Positions 1 through 8,073 of a DNA stretch of 40,539 nt are shown here, piece by piece (the first letter of the stretch is position 1; each line of letters begins with the position of its first letter). The translations under genes were made by a program, and so were the position numbers. The stretch is from an uncultured Bacillota bacterium (GTDB lineage Bacteria > Bacillota_I > Bacilli_A > RF39 > UBA660), in NCBI GenBank assembly GCA_946626905.1, contig CAMOVA010000003.1, forward strand, positions 1 through 40,539, read 5' to 3'. Under the pieces are notes generated by a model. The model was not told the origin of the DNA, made no database searches, and saw only the letters and a program-made list of their open reading frames with translations.

Positions 1-11
1 TTAAAAATAAG

Positions 12-57
12 AAAAGAACTAACCCTAAAGATATTCCTTGGGGATAGTTCTTTTTTC
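12..57 (+). terminator. Rho-independent terminator of the gene upstream of the window
   Basis: GAACTA (16-21) pairs with TAGTTC (45-50), and CCC pairs with GGG inside the stem. A T-rich run starts at 51. It closes a transcription unit whose gene lies outside the window. Confidence 0.8.
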
Positions 58-70
58 TTTAAATAATAAG

Positions 71-98
71 TTGCTTTTTAAAAAAAAGGGGGTATAAT
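71..98 (+). promoter_or_regulatory. Sigma-A-type promoter of the 116-910 gene
   Basis: TTGCTT (71-76), a 16-base spacer, then TATAAT (93-98). The ribosome binding site AGGTGA (105-110) follows almost at once, so the predicted leader is only about 10 bases. Confidence 0.6.
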
Positions 99-115
99 AA
101 AATTAGGTGATGTAT

Positions 116-910
116 ATGGGTAAAGAAATAATAAGGGTTGGTACTTTTAATGTTGAGAATAGCAAAGTAAATAGAGCGGGAGGATTAAGACCGGATGGTT
201 TAGATAATTCTGAATTATTAGCAAAAGAAATTCAAGGTTTTGATTTATTAGGTACTCAAGAATTGACTATGGGATTTGCTAATACTTTAAAATTGAAAAT
301 GGGTAAATACAAATTATATGGAGATTATAGATATGGGAAATTAACATCTAAGATACCATTATCAAATAAAATACCATCTAATGAAAATAACAATATAATT
401 ACAAATAAGAGTGTAATATTTAACAAAACAATAACACTACCTTGGATGTCAAAAAATATAAAAGATTTACCAGTTTCAATAACAAAGTTATCTATTTTAC
501 CATGTATTGCCACTATAGTTGTTGCTGTAGTTAATGGAGAAAAAATATGTATGATTAATACACATTTAGATTATCATGTTAAGTCTGTTCAAAAATTACA
601 ATTAGAAATGTTAAAAGATTTAATAAATAAATATAAGAAAGAATATTCGATTATATTAACGGGTGATTTTAATATGGAACTTAGTGATCTACAATTTAGC
701 AAGTTTGTTGATGATATAAAACCAGATTTACAACGTGTAGAAGTTGATGAAAAAACATGGCATGGTTCTTATGGACGCTCAGCTTGTGTAGATCATATAT
801 TTGTTTCAAATGATTATGAAATACAAGATAAAGGTATTATAAATTCAAATGGTGTTTCAGATCATGATATCGTATATGCTGATATAAAGAAAAAACAAAA
901 AAAGAACTAG
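116..910 (+). CDS. Endonuclease/exonuclease/phosphatase family protein
   Basis: 264 residues of the metal-dependent endonuclease/exonuclease/phosphatase (EEP) fold. All family motifs are visible: FNVE with Asn12, the metal-binding Glu49 in GTQE, His150 in NTHLD, GDFN (Asp184, Asn186), a DHIF motif near 226, and the terminal SDHD with Asp249 and His250. An active phosphodiesterase or phosphatase is therefore likely. The substrate (DNA, phospholipid or another phosphoester) cannot be told. There is no signal peptide, so it should act in the cytoplasm. In-frame GTG 107 and ATG 110 lie inside or against the AGGTGA motif. ATG 116, five bases after it, matches the spacing used throughout the window and is preferred. 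It has its own promoter and terminator, so it is monocistronic. Confidence 0.85.
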   Translation: MGKEIIRVGTFNVENSKVNRAGGLRPDGLDNSELLAKEIQGFDLLGTQELTMGFANTLKLKMGKYKLYGDYRYGKLTSKIPLSNKIPSNENNNIITNKSVIFNKTITLPWMSKNIKDLPVSITKLSILPCIATIVVAVVNGEKICMINTHLDYHVKSVQKLQLEMLKDLINKYKKEYSIILTGDFNMELSDLQFSKFVDDIKPDLQRVEVDEKTWHGSYGRSACVDHIFVSNDYEIQDKGIINSNGVSDHDIVYADIKKKQKKN

Positions 911-930
911 ATGTTTAACTAGTTCTTTTT
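901..930 (+). terminator. Terminator overlapping a stop codon
   Basis: Perfect 10-bp stem AAAGAACTAG (901-910) / CTAGTTCTTT (919-928) with an 8-base loop and a T-run. The TAG stop (908-910) forms the top of the stem. Confidence 0.9.
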
Positions 931-932
931 AC

Positions 933-961
933 TTGTTTAAAACATTTATAAATGATATAAT
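933..961 (+). promoter_or_regulatory. Promoter of the GNAT gene at 995
   Basis: TTGTTT (933-938), a 17-base spacer, then TATAAT (956-961) with an extended TG at 953-954. Confidence 0.7.
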
Positions 962-994
962 AACTAAATAGATAAACAAAGAAGGAGATAATAT

Positions 995-1402
995 ATGATA
1001 GTTTTAGAAAAATATGATAAGAATAATTCATTACATGCAAAGGAATTAAATGCTGTTAATACAGAAAAAAAGGTAACTTATATGATAAAAGATATAGCAT
1101 TAGATAAAATAGTAGGATATATAAATGCTAGTAAGCAAATGAATGATTATTGTTCATTATATATATTTATAAAAGAAGAATATCGTAATAAAGGATATGC
1201 TAAATTAGCTCTTTATGTTATGGAGAGACTTGTTTCAGATTCTACTACTTTAGTAGCACGTCCTTATTTTTCAAATAAGGCTGCCAGCAAGATATTAAAA
1301 AAAGCAGGATTTGAATATGATGAAGAAATGGTTTTAGAAAATCAAAAAGAAGGTATGGATGATTTATCTTGTTATACAAAAAAAATAAAAATTAAGAAAT
1401 AA
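995..1402 (+). CDS. GNAT-family N-acetyltransferase
   Basis: 135 residues with the acetyl-CoA-binding signature of the GNAT fold: a beta-strand ending in YIFIKEEYRNKGYAKLAL, the (R/Q)xxGxG/A-type loop, followed by the helix. The late Asn and Lys residues and the KKAGFEYDE segment fit the C-terminal half of the fold. It should transfer an acetyl group from acetyl-CoA to a small molecule or protein amine. The acceptor cannot be predicted. The start is fixed by a strong AGGAGAT binding site 7-8 bases upstream. It has its own extended -10 promoter and lies directly before lspA with a 10-base gap, so lspA and rluD may be transcribed from the same promoter. Confidence 0.8.
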   Translation: MIVLEKYDKNNSLHAKELNAVNTEKKVTYMIKDIALDKIVGYINASKQMNDYCSLYIFIKEEYRNKGYAKLALYVMERLVSDSTTLVARPYFSNKAASKILKKAGFEYDEEMVLENQKEGMDDLSCYTKKIKIKK

Positions 1403-1412
1403 TGGTGATAAT

Positions 1413-1871
1413 ATGAAAAGAATTTTTGGGGTTGCTTTTATAAGTGTTCTTGTAGATCAATTAATAAAACAATTAGTTATTAGACATTATGAATTTGCTC
1501 ATTCTGTTGATATAATACCTAATTTTTTTAGAATAACTTATTTAAAAAACACTGGTGCTGCTTTTAGTGTATTAATGGGTAACCAATTGTTTTTGATTTT
1601 TGTAACCTTAGGATTTCTATCATTGATTTATTTTTTCTTTATTAAAGGTCAAAAATTAAATAAACTTGAAATGTATTTATATGGCTTTTTAATTGGAGGA
1701 GCACTTAGCAATTTAATTGATAGGATACACTATAATTATGTTATTGATTATCTAGATTTTAATATTGGTGATTATAATTATCCTGTATTTAATTTTGCTG
1801 ATATTTGTATTGTTATTAGTATAATAGGTTTAATAGTTTTGAATGTAAGAGGTAATAGTAATGGAAATTAA
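1413..1871 (+). CDS. lspA: Lipoprotein signal peptidase (signal peptidase II)
   Basis: 152-residue membrane aspartic protease that removes signal peptides from diacylated prolipoproteins. Four hydrophobic segments are visible. The family motifs are intact: NTGAAF at about 46-51, GGALSNLIDR with catalytic Asp103, and FNFAD with catalytic Asp130. Length is normal for the family. The start follows GGTGATAAT. Its last 11 bases overlap the start of rluD, so the two genes are translationally coupled. lspA-rluD adjacency is widespread in Gram-positive bacteria. Confidence 0.97.
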   Translation: MKRIFGVAFISVLVDQLIKQLVIRHYEFAHSVDIIPNFFRITYLKNTGAAFSVLMGNQLFLIFVTLGFLSLIYFFFIKGQKLNKLEMYLYGFLIGGALSNLIDRIHYNYVIDYLDFNIGDYNYPVFNFADICIVISIIGLIVLNVRGNSNGN

Positions 1872-2751
1872 AGTGGATGATATAGAAAATGTTAGAATTG
1901 ATCATTATTTAGTTGATAAAGTAGATTATAGTAGAAGTAAAATAGAAAAACTTATTAAAGAAGGTCATATTAAAGTAAATAATGATATTGTTAAAAAGAG
2001 TTATTTATTACATATGAATGATATTATTTATATTGATGAAGATATAAATGATGAAATAGATATTGTTCCTGAAAAAATGGATTTAGATATAGTATATGAA
2101 GATGATGATTTATTAGTTGTAAATAAGCCAAATGGTATGGTTGTTCATCCAGCACCTGGTAATTATCATCATACTTTAGTTAATGGGTTAATGTATCATT
2201 CATCTTTAAGTAGTATTAATGGTGAATTTAGACCAGGAATTGTTCACAGAATTGATGCATATACAACAGGACTTTTAGTGGTTGCTAAAAATGATAAAGC
2301 TCATATGTCTTTAGCTAAACAACTAGAAGAAAAAACTACATATAGAGAATATATAGCGTTAGTTTGGGGTGTTATAAATACTGATACAGGAACTATAGAT
2401 GCACCAATAGGTAGAGATGCAAAAGATAGAAAAAAAATGTCTGTAACAGACGTTAATTCTAAACATGCAATAACTCATTTTAAAGTGCTAGAAAGATACA
2501 GTAATGCAACATTAATACAATTAAATCTAGAAACTGGAAGAACACATCAAATTAGAGTTCATATGAATTATATAGGTTATCCAGTAGTTAATGATCCTGT
2601 TTACGGTAGAAGAAAACTAATAGATGATACAGGCCAATGTTTACATGCCAAGAAGTTAGGATTCACACATCCAACGACTGGTAAATATATGGAATTTGAA
2701 TGTGAATTACCAGAATGTTTTGTTAATATACTTAATCAATTTAAAGATTAA
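1861..2751 (+). CDS. rluD: RluD-type 23S rRNA pseudouridine synthase
   Basis: 296 residues. An N-terminal S4 RNA-binding domain (about 10-70) precedes the RluA/RluD catalytic domain. The catalytic aspartate is Asp132 in HRIDAYTTGLL, the usual HRLDxxTSG motif, and the GRTHQIRVH motif follows at about 225. It isomerises uridines in large-subunit rRNA. The family is broad (RluA, RluC, RluD); the S4 domain and the lspA neighbour favour the RluD type, but the exact target uridine is not certain. The 3' end overlaps the converging tspO gene by 11 bases, and there is no terminator between them. Confidence 0.92.
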   Translation: MEIKVDDIENVRIDHYLVDKVDYSRSKIEKLIKEGHIKVNNDIVKKSYLLHMNDIIYIDEDINDEIDIVPEKMDLDIVYEDDDLLVVNKPNGMVVHPAPGNYHHTLVNGLMYHSSLSSINGEFRPGIVHRIDAYTTGLLVVAKNDKAHMSLAKQLEEKTTYREYIALVWGVINTDTGTIDAPIGRDAKDRKKMSVTDVNSKHAITHFKVLERYSNATLIQLNLETGRTHQIRVHMNYIGYPVVNDPVYGRRKLIDDTGQCLHAKKLGFTHPTTGKYMEFECELPECFVNILNQFKD

Positions 2752-3187
2752 TCACATATATTGATAAACTTAGTATGGTCGCATATATTAAAAATAAAGT
2801 GTAAGGTATTAAGAACTTAGATGCTTTTTCACTTATTTTTTTAGTTTCATAGTATAAAAATGTAGAAGTAATGAATGTTAAAAGACAAATGATAAAACTT
2901 AAAAATGTATTTTTAATACAGAAGAATGAAATTGTGTAAAGTTGATTAAAAATATAGTTTAAAAGTAGTGTTAATTTATAATCTTTGGTAAAATATTTAT
3001 TGGAGATTATCACAATACTTATACTTATTAAACTATATAGTATAAACCATGTGATTCCAAATAAGCTTTGTGGTAAAGCAAAACTAGGAATGTTTATTTC
3101 ATTAAAGTAACTATAATCATTACAAATTAAAACATTTAAAAACCAAGGAAGTAAAAATAAAATAAACTTAATTATGTTTTTTATCAT
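2741..3187 (-). CDS. tspO: TspO/MBR family membrane protein
   Basis: 148 residues with five hydrophobic segments, the topology of the TspO / peripheral benzodiazepine receptor family. Recognisable family signatures are a PxxxLPQSLFGITWFILYSL segment after helix 1, an N-rich start of helix 3 followed by an ISFF segment, and a final LIPYTLFLIYATILSLSIY helix. Known members bind porphyrins and other small ligands; the role here is unknown. The aromatic content is lower and the sequence more divergent than in well-studied TspO proteins. The start follows TAGGTGATACT on the minus strand, and a TATAAT (plus-strand 3203-3208 complement) lies just upstream. It is divergent from the rhomboid gene and converges on rluD. 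Confidence 0.7.
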   Translation of the reverse strand: MIKNIIKFILFLLPWFLNVLICNDYSYFNEINIPSFALPQSLFGITWFILYSLISISIVIISNKYFTKDYKLTLLLNYIFNQLYTISFFCIKNTFLSFIICLLTFITSTFLYYETKKISEKASKFLIPYTLFLIYATILSLSIYVINL

Positions 3188-3219
3188 AGTATCACCTAAT
3201 AAATTATATTAGTTTGATA

Positions 3220-3228
3220 TGGTAATAT
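3220..3228 (+). promoter_or_regulatory. Extended -10 element before the rhomboid gene
   Basis: TGGTAATAT (TG at 3220-3221, -10 TAATAT at 3223-3228). It shares the 57-base divergent intergenic space with the tspO promoter. The -35 is not clear. Confidence 0.4.
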
Positions 3229-3244
3229 TACAAGGAGGATTAGT

Positions 3245-4390
3245 ATGGAAGAATTTTTAATAGATAAAAATGAAGAAACTGTTATGAAACTACTTCATTA
3301 CTTTATTACTGAAAAAAATTATAATCCTATTGTTTTACATGGTGCAAAAAATGAAATATGGCTAGAAAATATGGAAACAAATTCTTATGAAATAATTAGA
3401 ATTGTTACTAATTATATTCATAATAATGAACAATTAAATTTTGATTTATATAGGACTAAACAAATAACAAAAAGAATAAAGAAGAAAACTTTTTCTATGA
3501 ATATGGATGTTCTAAGTATATTTTTAAATTTAAATGATAATGTAGATATAAATGGAGTAAATGTTAATCATATTGACTGTGCATCTTTAAAAGACATTAA
3601 CGATTTAAATAAATATGATTTTATAATTAAAAATTTTCCTAATATAATTGAACTTACAACATTTGAAGAAAAAGATTTAAATTTATTTATGAAAATAACA
3701 AGTGACATTAATAAAAAAAATGAACAAGAAACATATAAGGCAGAAGATATATTTAGAAAAAAAATCCCATTTGTTACTTACTTTTTAATAGCAATTAATA
3801 TACTTGTGTTTGTTCTTATGTATGTGTTAGGTAATGGAAGCGAAAATGTTGACACTTTAGTTGATTTTGGAGCTTTATATAAACCATTAGTTCAAGAAGG
3901 AGAGTATTATAGACTTATAAGTTGTGCTTTCTTACATATAGGAATTTTTCATTTATTGTTTAATATGTATGCACTATATATAGTTGGTACACAAATAGAA
4001 AACTTTTATGGTAAGCGTAAATATTTATTAATATATTTCTTTAGTGCTTTAGTTGGATCAATACTATCATGTTTATTTACTGATGGGGTATCCGCAGGAG
4101 CAAGTGGAGCAATATTTGGTTTATTTGGCTCACTTTTATATTTTGGATATCATTACCGTGCATATTTAGGTGAAACAATAAGATCTCAAATAGTACCAAT
4201 TTTACTATTTAATTTTGCTTTAGGTTTTATGGTTTCTGGAATAGATGTATCAGCTCATTTTGGTGGTTTAATAGGTGGTGTATTAATGTCTATGATTGTA
4301 GGTGTAAAATATAGATCATCTATGTCTGAAAGAATAAATGGTATAATCATTTCTATAATGTTTTTAGGTTTCTTATTTTATTTAATGTAA
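3245..4390 (+). CDS. Rhomboid-family intramembrane serine protease
   Basis: 381 residues. The first about 170 form a soluble cytoplasmic domain like the N-terminal region of the Bacillus rhomboid GluP/YqgP. From about 172 come at least six transmembrane helices. The catalytic elements are present: HxxxN-type motif ending in Asn240, catalytic Ser287 in GASGAIFG, and catalytic His338 in SAHFGG. It should cleave transmembrane segments within the membrane; substrates are unknown. The C-terminal TPR extension of GluP is absent. The start is set by a strong CAAGGAGG site. The gene is monocistronic, with a terminator directly after it. Confidence 0.92.
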   Translation: MEEFLIDKNEETVMKLLHYFITEKNYNPIVLHGAKNEIWLENMETNSYEIIRIVTNYIHNNEQLNFDLYRTKQITKRIKKKTFSMNMDVLSIFLNLNDNVDINGVNVNHIDCASLKDINDLNKYDFIIKNFPNIIELTTFEEKDLNLFMKITSDINKKNEQETYKAEDIFRKKIPFVTYFLIAINILVFVLMYVLGNGSENVDTLVDFGALYKPLVQEGEYYRLISCAFLHIGIFHLLFNMYALYIVGTQIENFYGKRKYLLIYFFSALVGSILSCLFTDGVSAGASGAIFGLFGSLLYFGYHYRAYLGETIRSQIVPILLFNFALGFMVSGIDVSAHFGGLIGGVLMSMIVGVKYRSSMSERINGIIISIMFLGFLFYLM

Positions 4391-4423
4391 AGTGTTAACT
4401 ATAGTAAAGTTACACTTTTTTTC
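4390..4423 (+). terminator. Terminator after the rhomboid gene
   Basis: AAGTGT-T-AAC (4390-4399) pairs with GTTACACTT (4409-4417) around one bulged base, followed by a T-run. The stem starts at the last base of the stop codon. Confidence 0.8.
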
Positions 4424-4443
4424 TTTAAAAAATAATAGTATTA

Positions 4444-4452
4444 TGCTATAAT
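4444..4452 (+). promoter_or_regulatory. Extended -10 promoter of prfB
   Basis: TGCTATAAT, with -10 TATAAT at 4447-4452. The predicted start of transcription near 4459 abuts the AGGTGA binding site (4460-4465), giving a leader of about 10 bases. Confidence 0.65.
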
Positions 4453-4469
4453 TATAATTAGGTGATGAT

Positions 4470-5559
4470 ATGCAAATGTATGAATTATTAAATCAGTATA
4501 AAGAATTAGATAAAAAAGCCTTAGATTTATGGAGGTCACTTTGAACCAGAAAAAAAGGAATTTAGAATAAAAGAACTTGAAGAAAAAATAAGTGATCCTA
4601 ATTTTTGGAATGATAAACAAGAAAGTGAAAAAACTATCAATGAGTTAAATTATTTAAAGAATAATTTAAATGATATAAATGAATTAAAAAATAAAATAAC
4701 TAGTAATATAGAATTATTACAAGTAATTGATGAAACTGATGAATTAAAAGATGTTATTGAAAATGATTTATCTCCAATAACAGATAAGATTAAAGAATTA
4801 GAAGTAACATTTTTATTAAATGGTCCATATGATTCGATGGATGCTATTATGGAAATACATCCAGGAGCAGGAGGAACAGAATCTTGTGATTGGGCATCAA
4901 TGTTATATAGAATGTATACAAGATACTTTGAAAAAAAGAATTATAAATATGAAATTATCGATTATCAAGATGGTGAAGAAGCAGGTTTAAAAAGCGTATC
5001 AATAATTATACACGGTATAAATGCTTATGGGTATTTAAAATGTGAAAAGGGAGTTCATAGATTAGTTAGAATATCACCTTTTGATTCTAATAAAAGAAGA
5101 CATACATCATTTGCTTCTGTTGATGTAACGCCACTGTTTAATGAGAATGTTAATGTGGAAATTAACGATGCTGATTTAAAAATTGATGTATATAGAAGTA
5201 GTGGTAAAGGTGGACAAGGAGTAAATACAACTGATAGTGCAGTTAGAATTACGCATCTACCAACAAAGATAGTAGTAACTTGTCAAAATGAAAGAAGTCA
5301 AATTAAAAATAAAGAAATTGCAATGAATGTATTAAAGAACAAATTATATAAATTGGAACTTGAACAAAAAGAAAAAGAATTAAAAGAAATAAAAGGAGAT
5401 TTATCAGATATAAATTTTGGTTCACAAATCAGAAGTTATGTTATGCATCCATATTCTTTAGTAAAAGATAACAGAACTGGTACAGAAGAACATGATGTTA
5501 AAAAAGTTTTAGATGGTGATATTGATAAATTTATATATGATAATCTAAATAGGAGGTAA
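4470..5559 (+). CDS. prfB: Peptide chain release factor 2, expressed by programmed +1 frameshift
   Basis: Frame 0 runs for 24 codons from ATG 4470 to CTT (4539-4541) and stops at TGA (4542-4544). The ribosome shifts +1 at CTT T and continues from GAA at 4543 to the TAA at 5557-5559, giving about 362 residues, normal for RF2. An internal Shine-Dalgarno GGAGG (4531-4535) sits three bases before CTT, as in known prfB sites. The product terminates translation at UGA and UAA. The anticodon-like SPF tripeptide is at about 202-204 and the GGQ catalytic motif at 247-249 (SSGKGGQGVN). Frameshifting is autoregulated by RF2 level in known systems. The in-frame ATG at 4837 is internal, not the true start. 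prfB followed by ftsEX is common in Firmicutes. Confidence 0.96.
4531..4544 (+). promoter_or_regulatory. prfB +1 frameshift site
   Basis: GGAGG TCA CTT TGA: an internal Shine-Dalgarno, a 3-base spacer, a slippery CTT Leu codon and an in-frame TGA. The base after TGA is A rather than the C commonly seen at this site. Confidence 0.93.
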
Positions 5560-5561
5560 AT

Positions 5562-6434
5562 ATGCTTTTTTATAAGAAGAATAAAGATATTCTTAACATG
5601 ATAAACAAAGAACATAAGATTTTTAGATTTATACAATTTTTAATAGGTGTATTTATTATTTCAGTAGCATTTAATTTATTCATTTTACCATGTAACTTAG
5701 TTTATGGTGTAAGTGGAATGGGTGTTATGTTAAAAAAATTATATAATATTAATCCATCTGTAGTTATTTTAATTGGGAATGCTTTTTTACTTTTAGTAAG
5801 TTTAGTTTTCTTGGGTTCAGAAAAAACTAAACATACTATTTTGGGCGCTATGATATATCCAATTATGATTGCGCTAACAGCTTGGGTTCCTGATGTTGTT
5901 GAAATAAGTATGAAAGATACATTGGTTGTAGTTCTATTTGGAGCTGTTATTTCAGGTTTTGGATATGGTTTAATTTTTAAAGCTGGTTATACAACAGGTG
6001 GAACTGATATTTTAAATGAAATAGTTGTTAAATATGCAAAAACTTCAATGGGTAATGCAATGCTATTTGTTGATGGTTTTGTATTAATGTTAGGTGTATT
6101 TGTGTTTGGGTTTACAAAAATAATGTATTCAATCATCGCACTTTATATAATTAGTTTAATGACAGATAAAGTTATGATAGGTATATCAAGTACTAAATCA
6201 TTCTTTATTATTACTTCTAAAGAGAAGGAAGTAAAAGACTATATATTAAATGAAATGGGACATGGAGTAACTTCATTAGAAGGAAAAGGAGCTTTTTCTG
6301 GTAATAAACAAGCTGTACTTATGTGTGTTATACCAACAAAAGAGTATTTCCTTGCTAAGGAAGGTATTCATACAATAGATAAAAATGCATTCTTTGTGGT
6401 TGCAGATGCATATGAAGTATATGGGAATAAATAG
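5562..6434 (+). CDS. YitT family (DUF161/DUF2179) membrane protein
   Basis: 290 residues: about five transmembrane helices (about 20-210) followed by a soluble C-terminal ferredoxin-like DUF2179 domain (about 215-290). The GYTTGGTDIL segment in the middle and SFFIITSKEKEV at the start of the C-terminal domain are typical of the YitT/YpjC family. Its function is unknown in well-studied bacteria. The binding site GGAGGT overlaps the last codon region of prfB; only two bases separate the genes, so it is translated from the prfB transcript. It sits between prfB and ftsE, which are usually direct neighbours. Confidence 0.88.
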   Translation: MLFYKKNKDILNMINKEHKIFRFIQFLIGVFIISVAFNLFILPCNLVYGVSGMGVMLKKLYNINPSVVILIGNAFLLLVSLVFLGSEKTKHTILGAMIYPIMIALTAWVPDVVEISMKDTLVVVLFGAVISGFGYGLIFKAGYTTGGTDILNEIVVKYAKTSMGNAMLFVDGFVLMLGVFVFGFTKIMYSIIALYIISLMTDKVMIGISSTKSFFIITSKEKEVKDYILNEMGHGVTSLEGKGAFSGNKQAVLMCVIPTKEYFLAKEGIHTIDKNAFFVVADAYEVYGNK

Positions 6435-6443
6435 GAGGTAATT

Positions 6444-7151
6444 ATGGATTTAATAGCTTTACAAAATGTAAGAAAACAGTATAAAACTGGTGTAGTAGCG
6501 ATACATGATTTATCATTAAATATTGAAAAAGGAGATTTTGTTTTTGTAATAGGATCAACTGGATGTGGTAAATCAACATTAATTAAAATGTTATATAGAG
6601 AAGAAAAACCTACTAAAGGAAAAATAATAGTAGGTGGAATAGATGTTGCTAAATTAAGAAATAGCAAAGTTTATAAATTAAGAAGAAAAATAGGTGTTGT
6701 TTTTCAAGATTATAAATTATTAAATAAATCTACAGCATATGAAAATGTAGCTTTTGCTTTAGAGGTTTTAGGATTACCAAAAGATGAAATACATGATAAA
6801 GTAATAAAGGCTTTAGAACTTGTAGGACTTAAAAATAAAGCAAAACAATATCCACTTAATTTAAGTGGAGGGGAACAACAAAGGGTAGCGATTGCCAGAG
6901 CAATAGTTAATGGACCTAAGTTACTTATATGTGATGAACCAACAGGAAACTTAGATGAAAATACTAGTTTAGAAATAATGAGTGTATTAGAAGAAATTAA
7001 TAAATTAGGAACAACAATTATTATGGTTACTCATGATACAACAATTGTTAAAAAATACAAGAAACGTACAATTTTATTAGATAGTGGTAGAATTTTAAAA
7101 GATTATAAGAAAGGAACATATGGTAATGAAAGCAATAAGAATACTAAGTAG
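6444..7151 (+). CDS. ftsE: Cell-division ABC transporter ATPase FtsE
   Basis: 235-residue ABC ATPase that pairs with FtsX to control peptidoglycan hydrolases at the membrane. Walker A GSTGCGKST at 37-45, signature LSGGEQQRVAIARA from 140, Walker B LLICDEP at 160-166 and H-loop His197 are all intact. The usual FtsE P-loop has GxSGAGKST; here the serine is Thr and the alanine Cys. The binding site GGAGGT precedes ATG. The end overlaps ftsX by about 30 bases, so translation is coupled. Confidence 0.96.
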   Translation: MDLIALQNVRKQYKTGVVAIHDLSLNIEKGDFVFVIGSTGCGKSTLIKMLYREEKPTKGKIIVGGIDVAKLRNSKVYKLRRKIGVVFQDYKLLNKSTAYENVAFALEVLGLPKDEIHDKVIKALELVGLKNKAKQYPLNLSGGEQQRVAIARAIVNGPKLLICDEPTGNLDENTSLEIMSVLEEINKLGTTIIMVTHDTTIVKKYKKRTILLDSGRILKDYKKGTYGNESNKNTK

Positions 7152-8025
7152 AAATATTAGAGATTCATTTAAAAGTGTATTTAGAAATTTTTCTCTTTCT
7201 TTAGCAAGTATTTCTTGTATTACAATTACTTTAATAGTTGTTGCTATTTCAATGGTTTTATCACTAAATGTTAATAGATTTACAGAATTAGTAGAAAAGG
7301 ATGTAACTATAGTAGCGTTCTTAGATTTAGAAACAAATGATGTTGAGATTAATGATATTAGTCAAAAATTAAAAGGTTTAAATAATGTTGAAAGCGTAAA
7401 ATTTAAATCAAAACAATCAATATCAGAAGATATGATGGCATCAAGTGAAACTTTTAAAAATATTATGTCTGAATGGTCAGAAGCAGAAAGTCCAATTCAA
7501 GATACTTTTCAAGTAAAGGTGAAAGATATTAAGTTAATTGGTAAAACTGCAGATGAAATAAAAGCTATTGAAAAAGTAGATGTTGTAAAATATGGTGAAG
7601 GAATGGTTGAAGAATTAGTATCTATATTTGATATAGTTCGTAGAGCAAGCTTTATAGCAGTAGTTGCTTTAATTGTTGTAACTGCATTCTTAATCATAAA
7701 CACAATAAAAATAACTATTTTTTCAAGAAAAAGAGAAATTGAAATTATGAGACTTGTAGGGGCATCTAATTTAAATATTAAAATTCCATTTATTATAGAA
7801 GGTTTAATATTAGGTGTTTTGGGTTCAATAATTCCTATAATAGCTACATGTTATGGTTATACTGCGATTTATGATAAATTAGGTGGCAAATTATTCTCTG
7901 ATTTAATTAAAATGATAAAACCAGCGCCTTTTATATATTTTATATCATTAGTACTTTTAATAATAGGTATGATAGTAGGTATGTTTGGTTCTTTAAGAGC
8001 AGTTAAGAAATATTTAAAAATATGA
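7120..8025 (+). CDS. ftsX: Cell-division protein FtsX
   Basis: 301 residues with the FtsX topology. There is one N-terminal transmembrane helix (about 22-50), an extracytoplasmic loop of about 110 residues that would contact a hydrolase or its activator, then three C-terminal helices (about 170-298). The KREIEIMRLVGASNLNIKIPFIIEG segment is the typical FtsX/MacB coupling motif. Two starts are possible. ATG 7120 is four bases after AAGGA, while ATG 7126 is ten bases after it and gives the usual MKAIRI-type start. The gene ends in TGA within its terminator. Confidence 0.95.
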   Translation: MVMKAIRILSRNIRDSFKSVFRNFSLSLASISCITITLIVVAISMVLSLNVNRFTELVEKDVTIVAFLDLETNDVEINDISQKLKGLNNVESVKFKSKQSISEDMMASSETFKNIMSEWSEAESPIQDTFQVKVKDIKLIGKTADEIKAIEKVDVVKYGEGMVEELVSIFDIVRRASFIAVVALIVVTAFLIINTIKITIFSRKREIEIMRLVGASNLNIKIPFIIEGLILGVLGSIIPIIATCYGYTAIYDKLGGKLFSDLIKMIKPAPFIYFISLVLLIIGMIVGMFGSLRAVKKYLKI

Positions 8026-8046
8026 TTTATATCATATTTTTTTTTA
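8017..8046 (+). terminator. Terminator of the prfB-yitT-ftsEX operon
   Basis: 10-bp AT-rich stem AAAATATGAT (8017-8026) / ATCATATTTT (8031-8040), loop TTAT, long T-run. The ftsX TGA (8023-8025) is inside the stem. Confidence 0.85.
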
Positions 8047-8059
8047 TGCTTCATAAAAT
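8032..8059 (+). promoter_or_regulatory. Candidate mother-cell sigma (SigE/SigK-like) promoter of yabG
   Basis: TCATATT (8032-8038) and CATAAAAT (8052-8059), 13 bases apart. These resemble the SigE -35 and -10 elements (CATACAAT-like), and CATA also starts the SigK -10. The -35 lies in the arm of the ftsX terminator. In an AT-rich background this could be chance. Confidence 0.3.
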
Positions 8060-8073
8060 TAACTGGTGATGTT

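Noticed and set aside
4837..5559. prfB starting at ATG 4837 as a truncated release factor
   Set aside because: The upstream frames joined by the CTT-TGA frameshift give a normal full-length RF2 with its N-terminal domain.
6368..6667. Minus-strand ORF of 99 codons
   Set aside because: It lies across the end of the YitT-family gene and the FtsE P-loop region, both firmly assigned.
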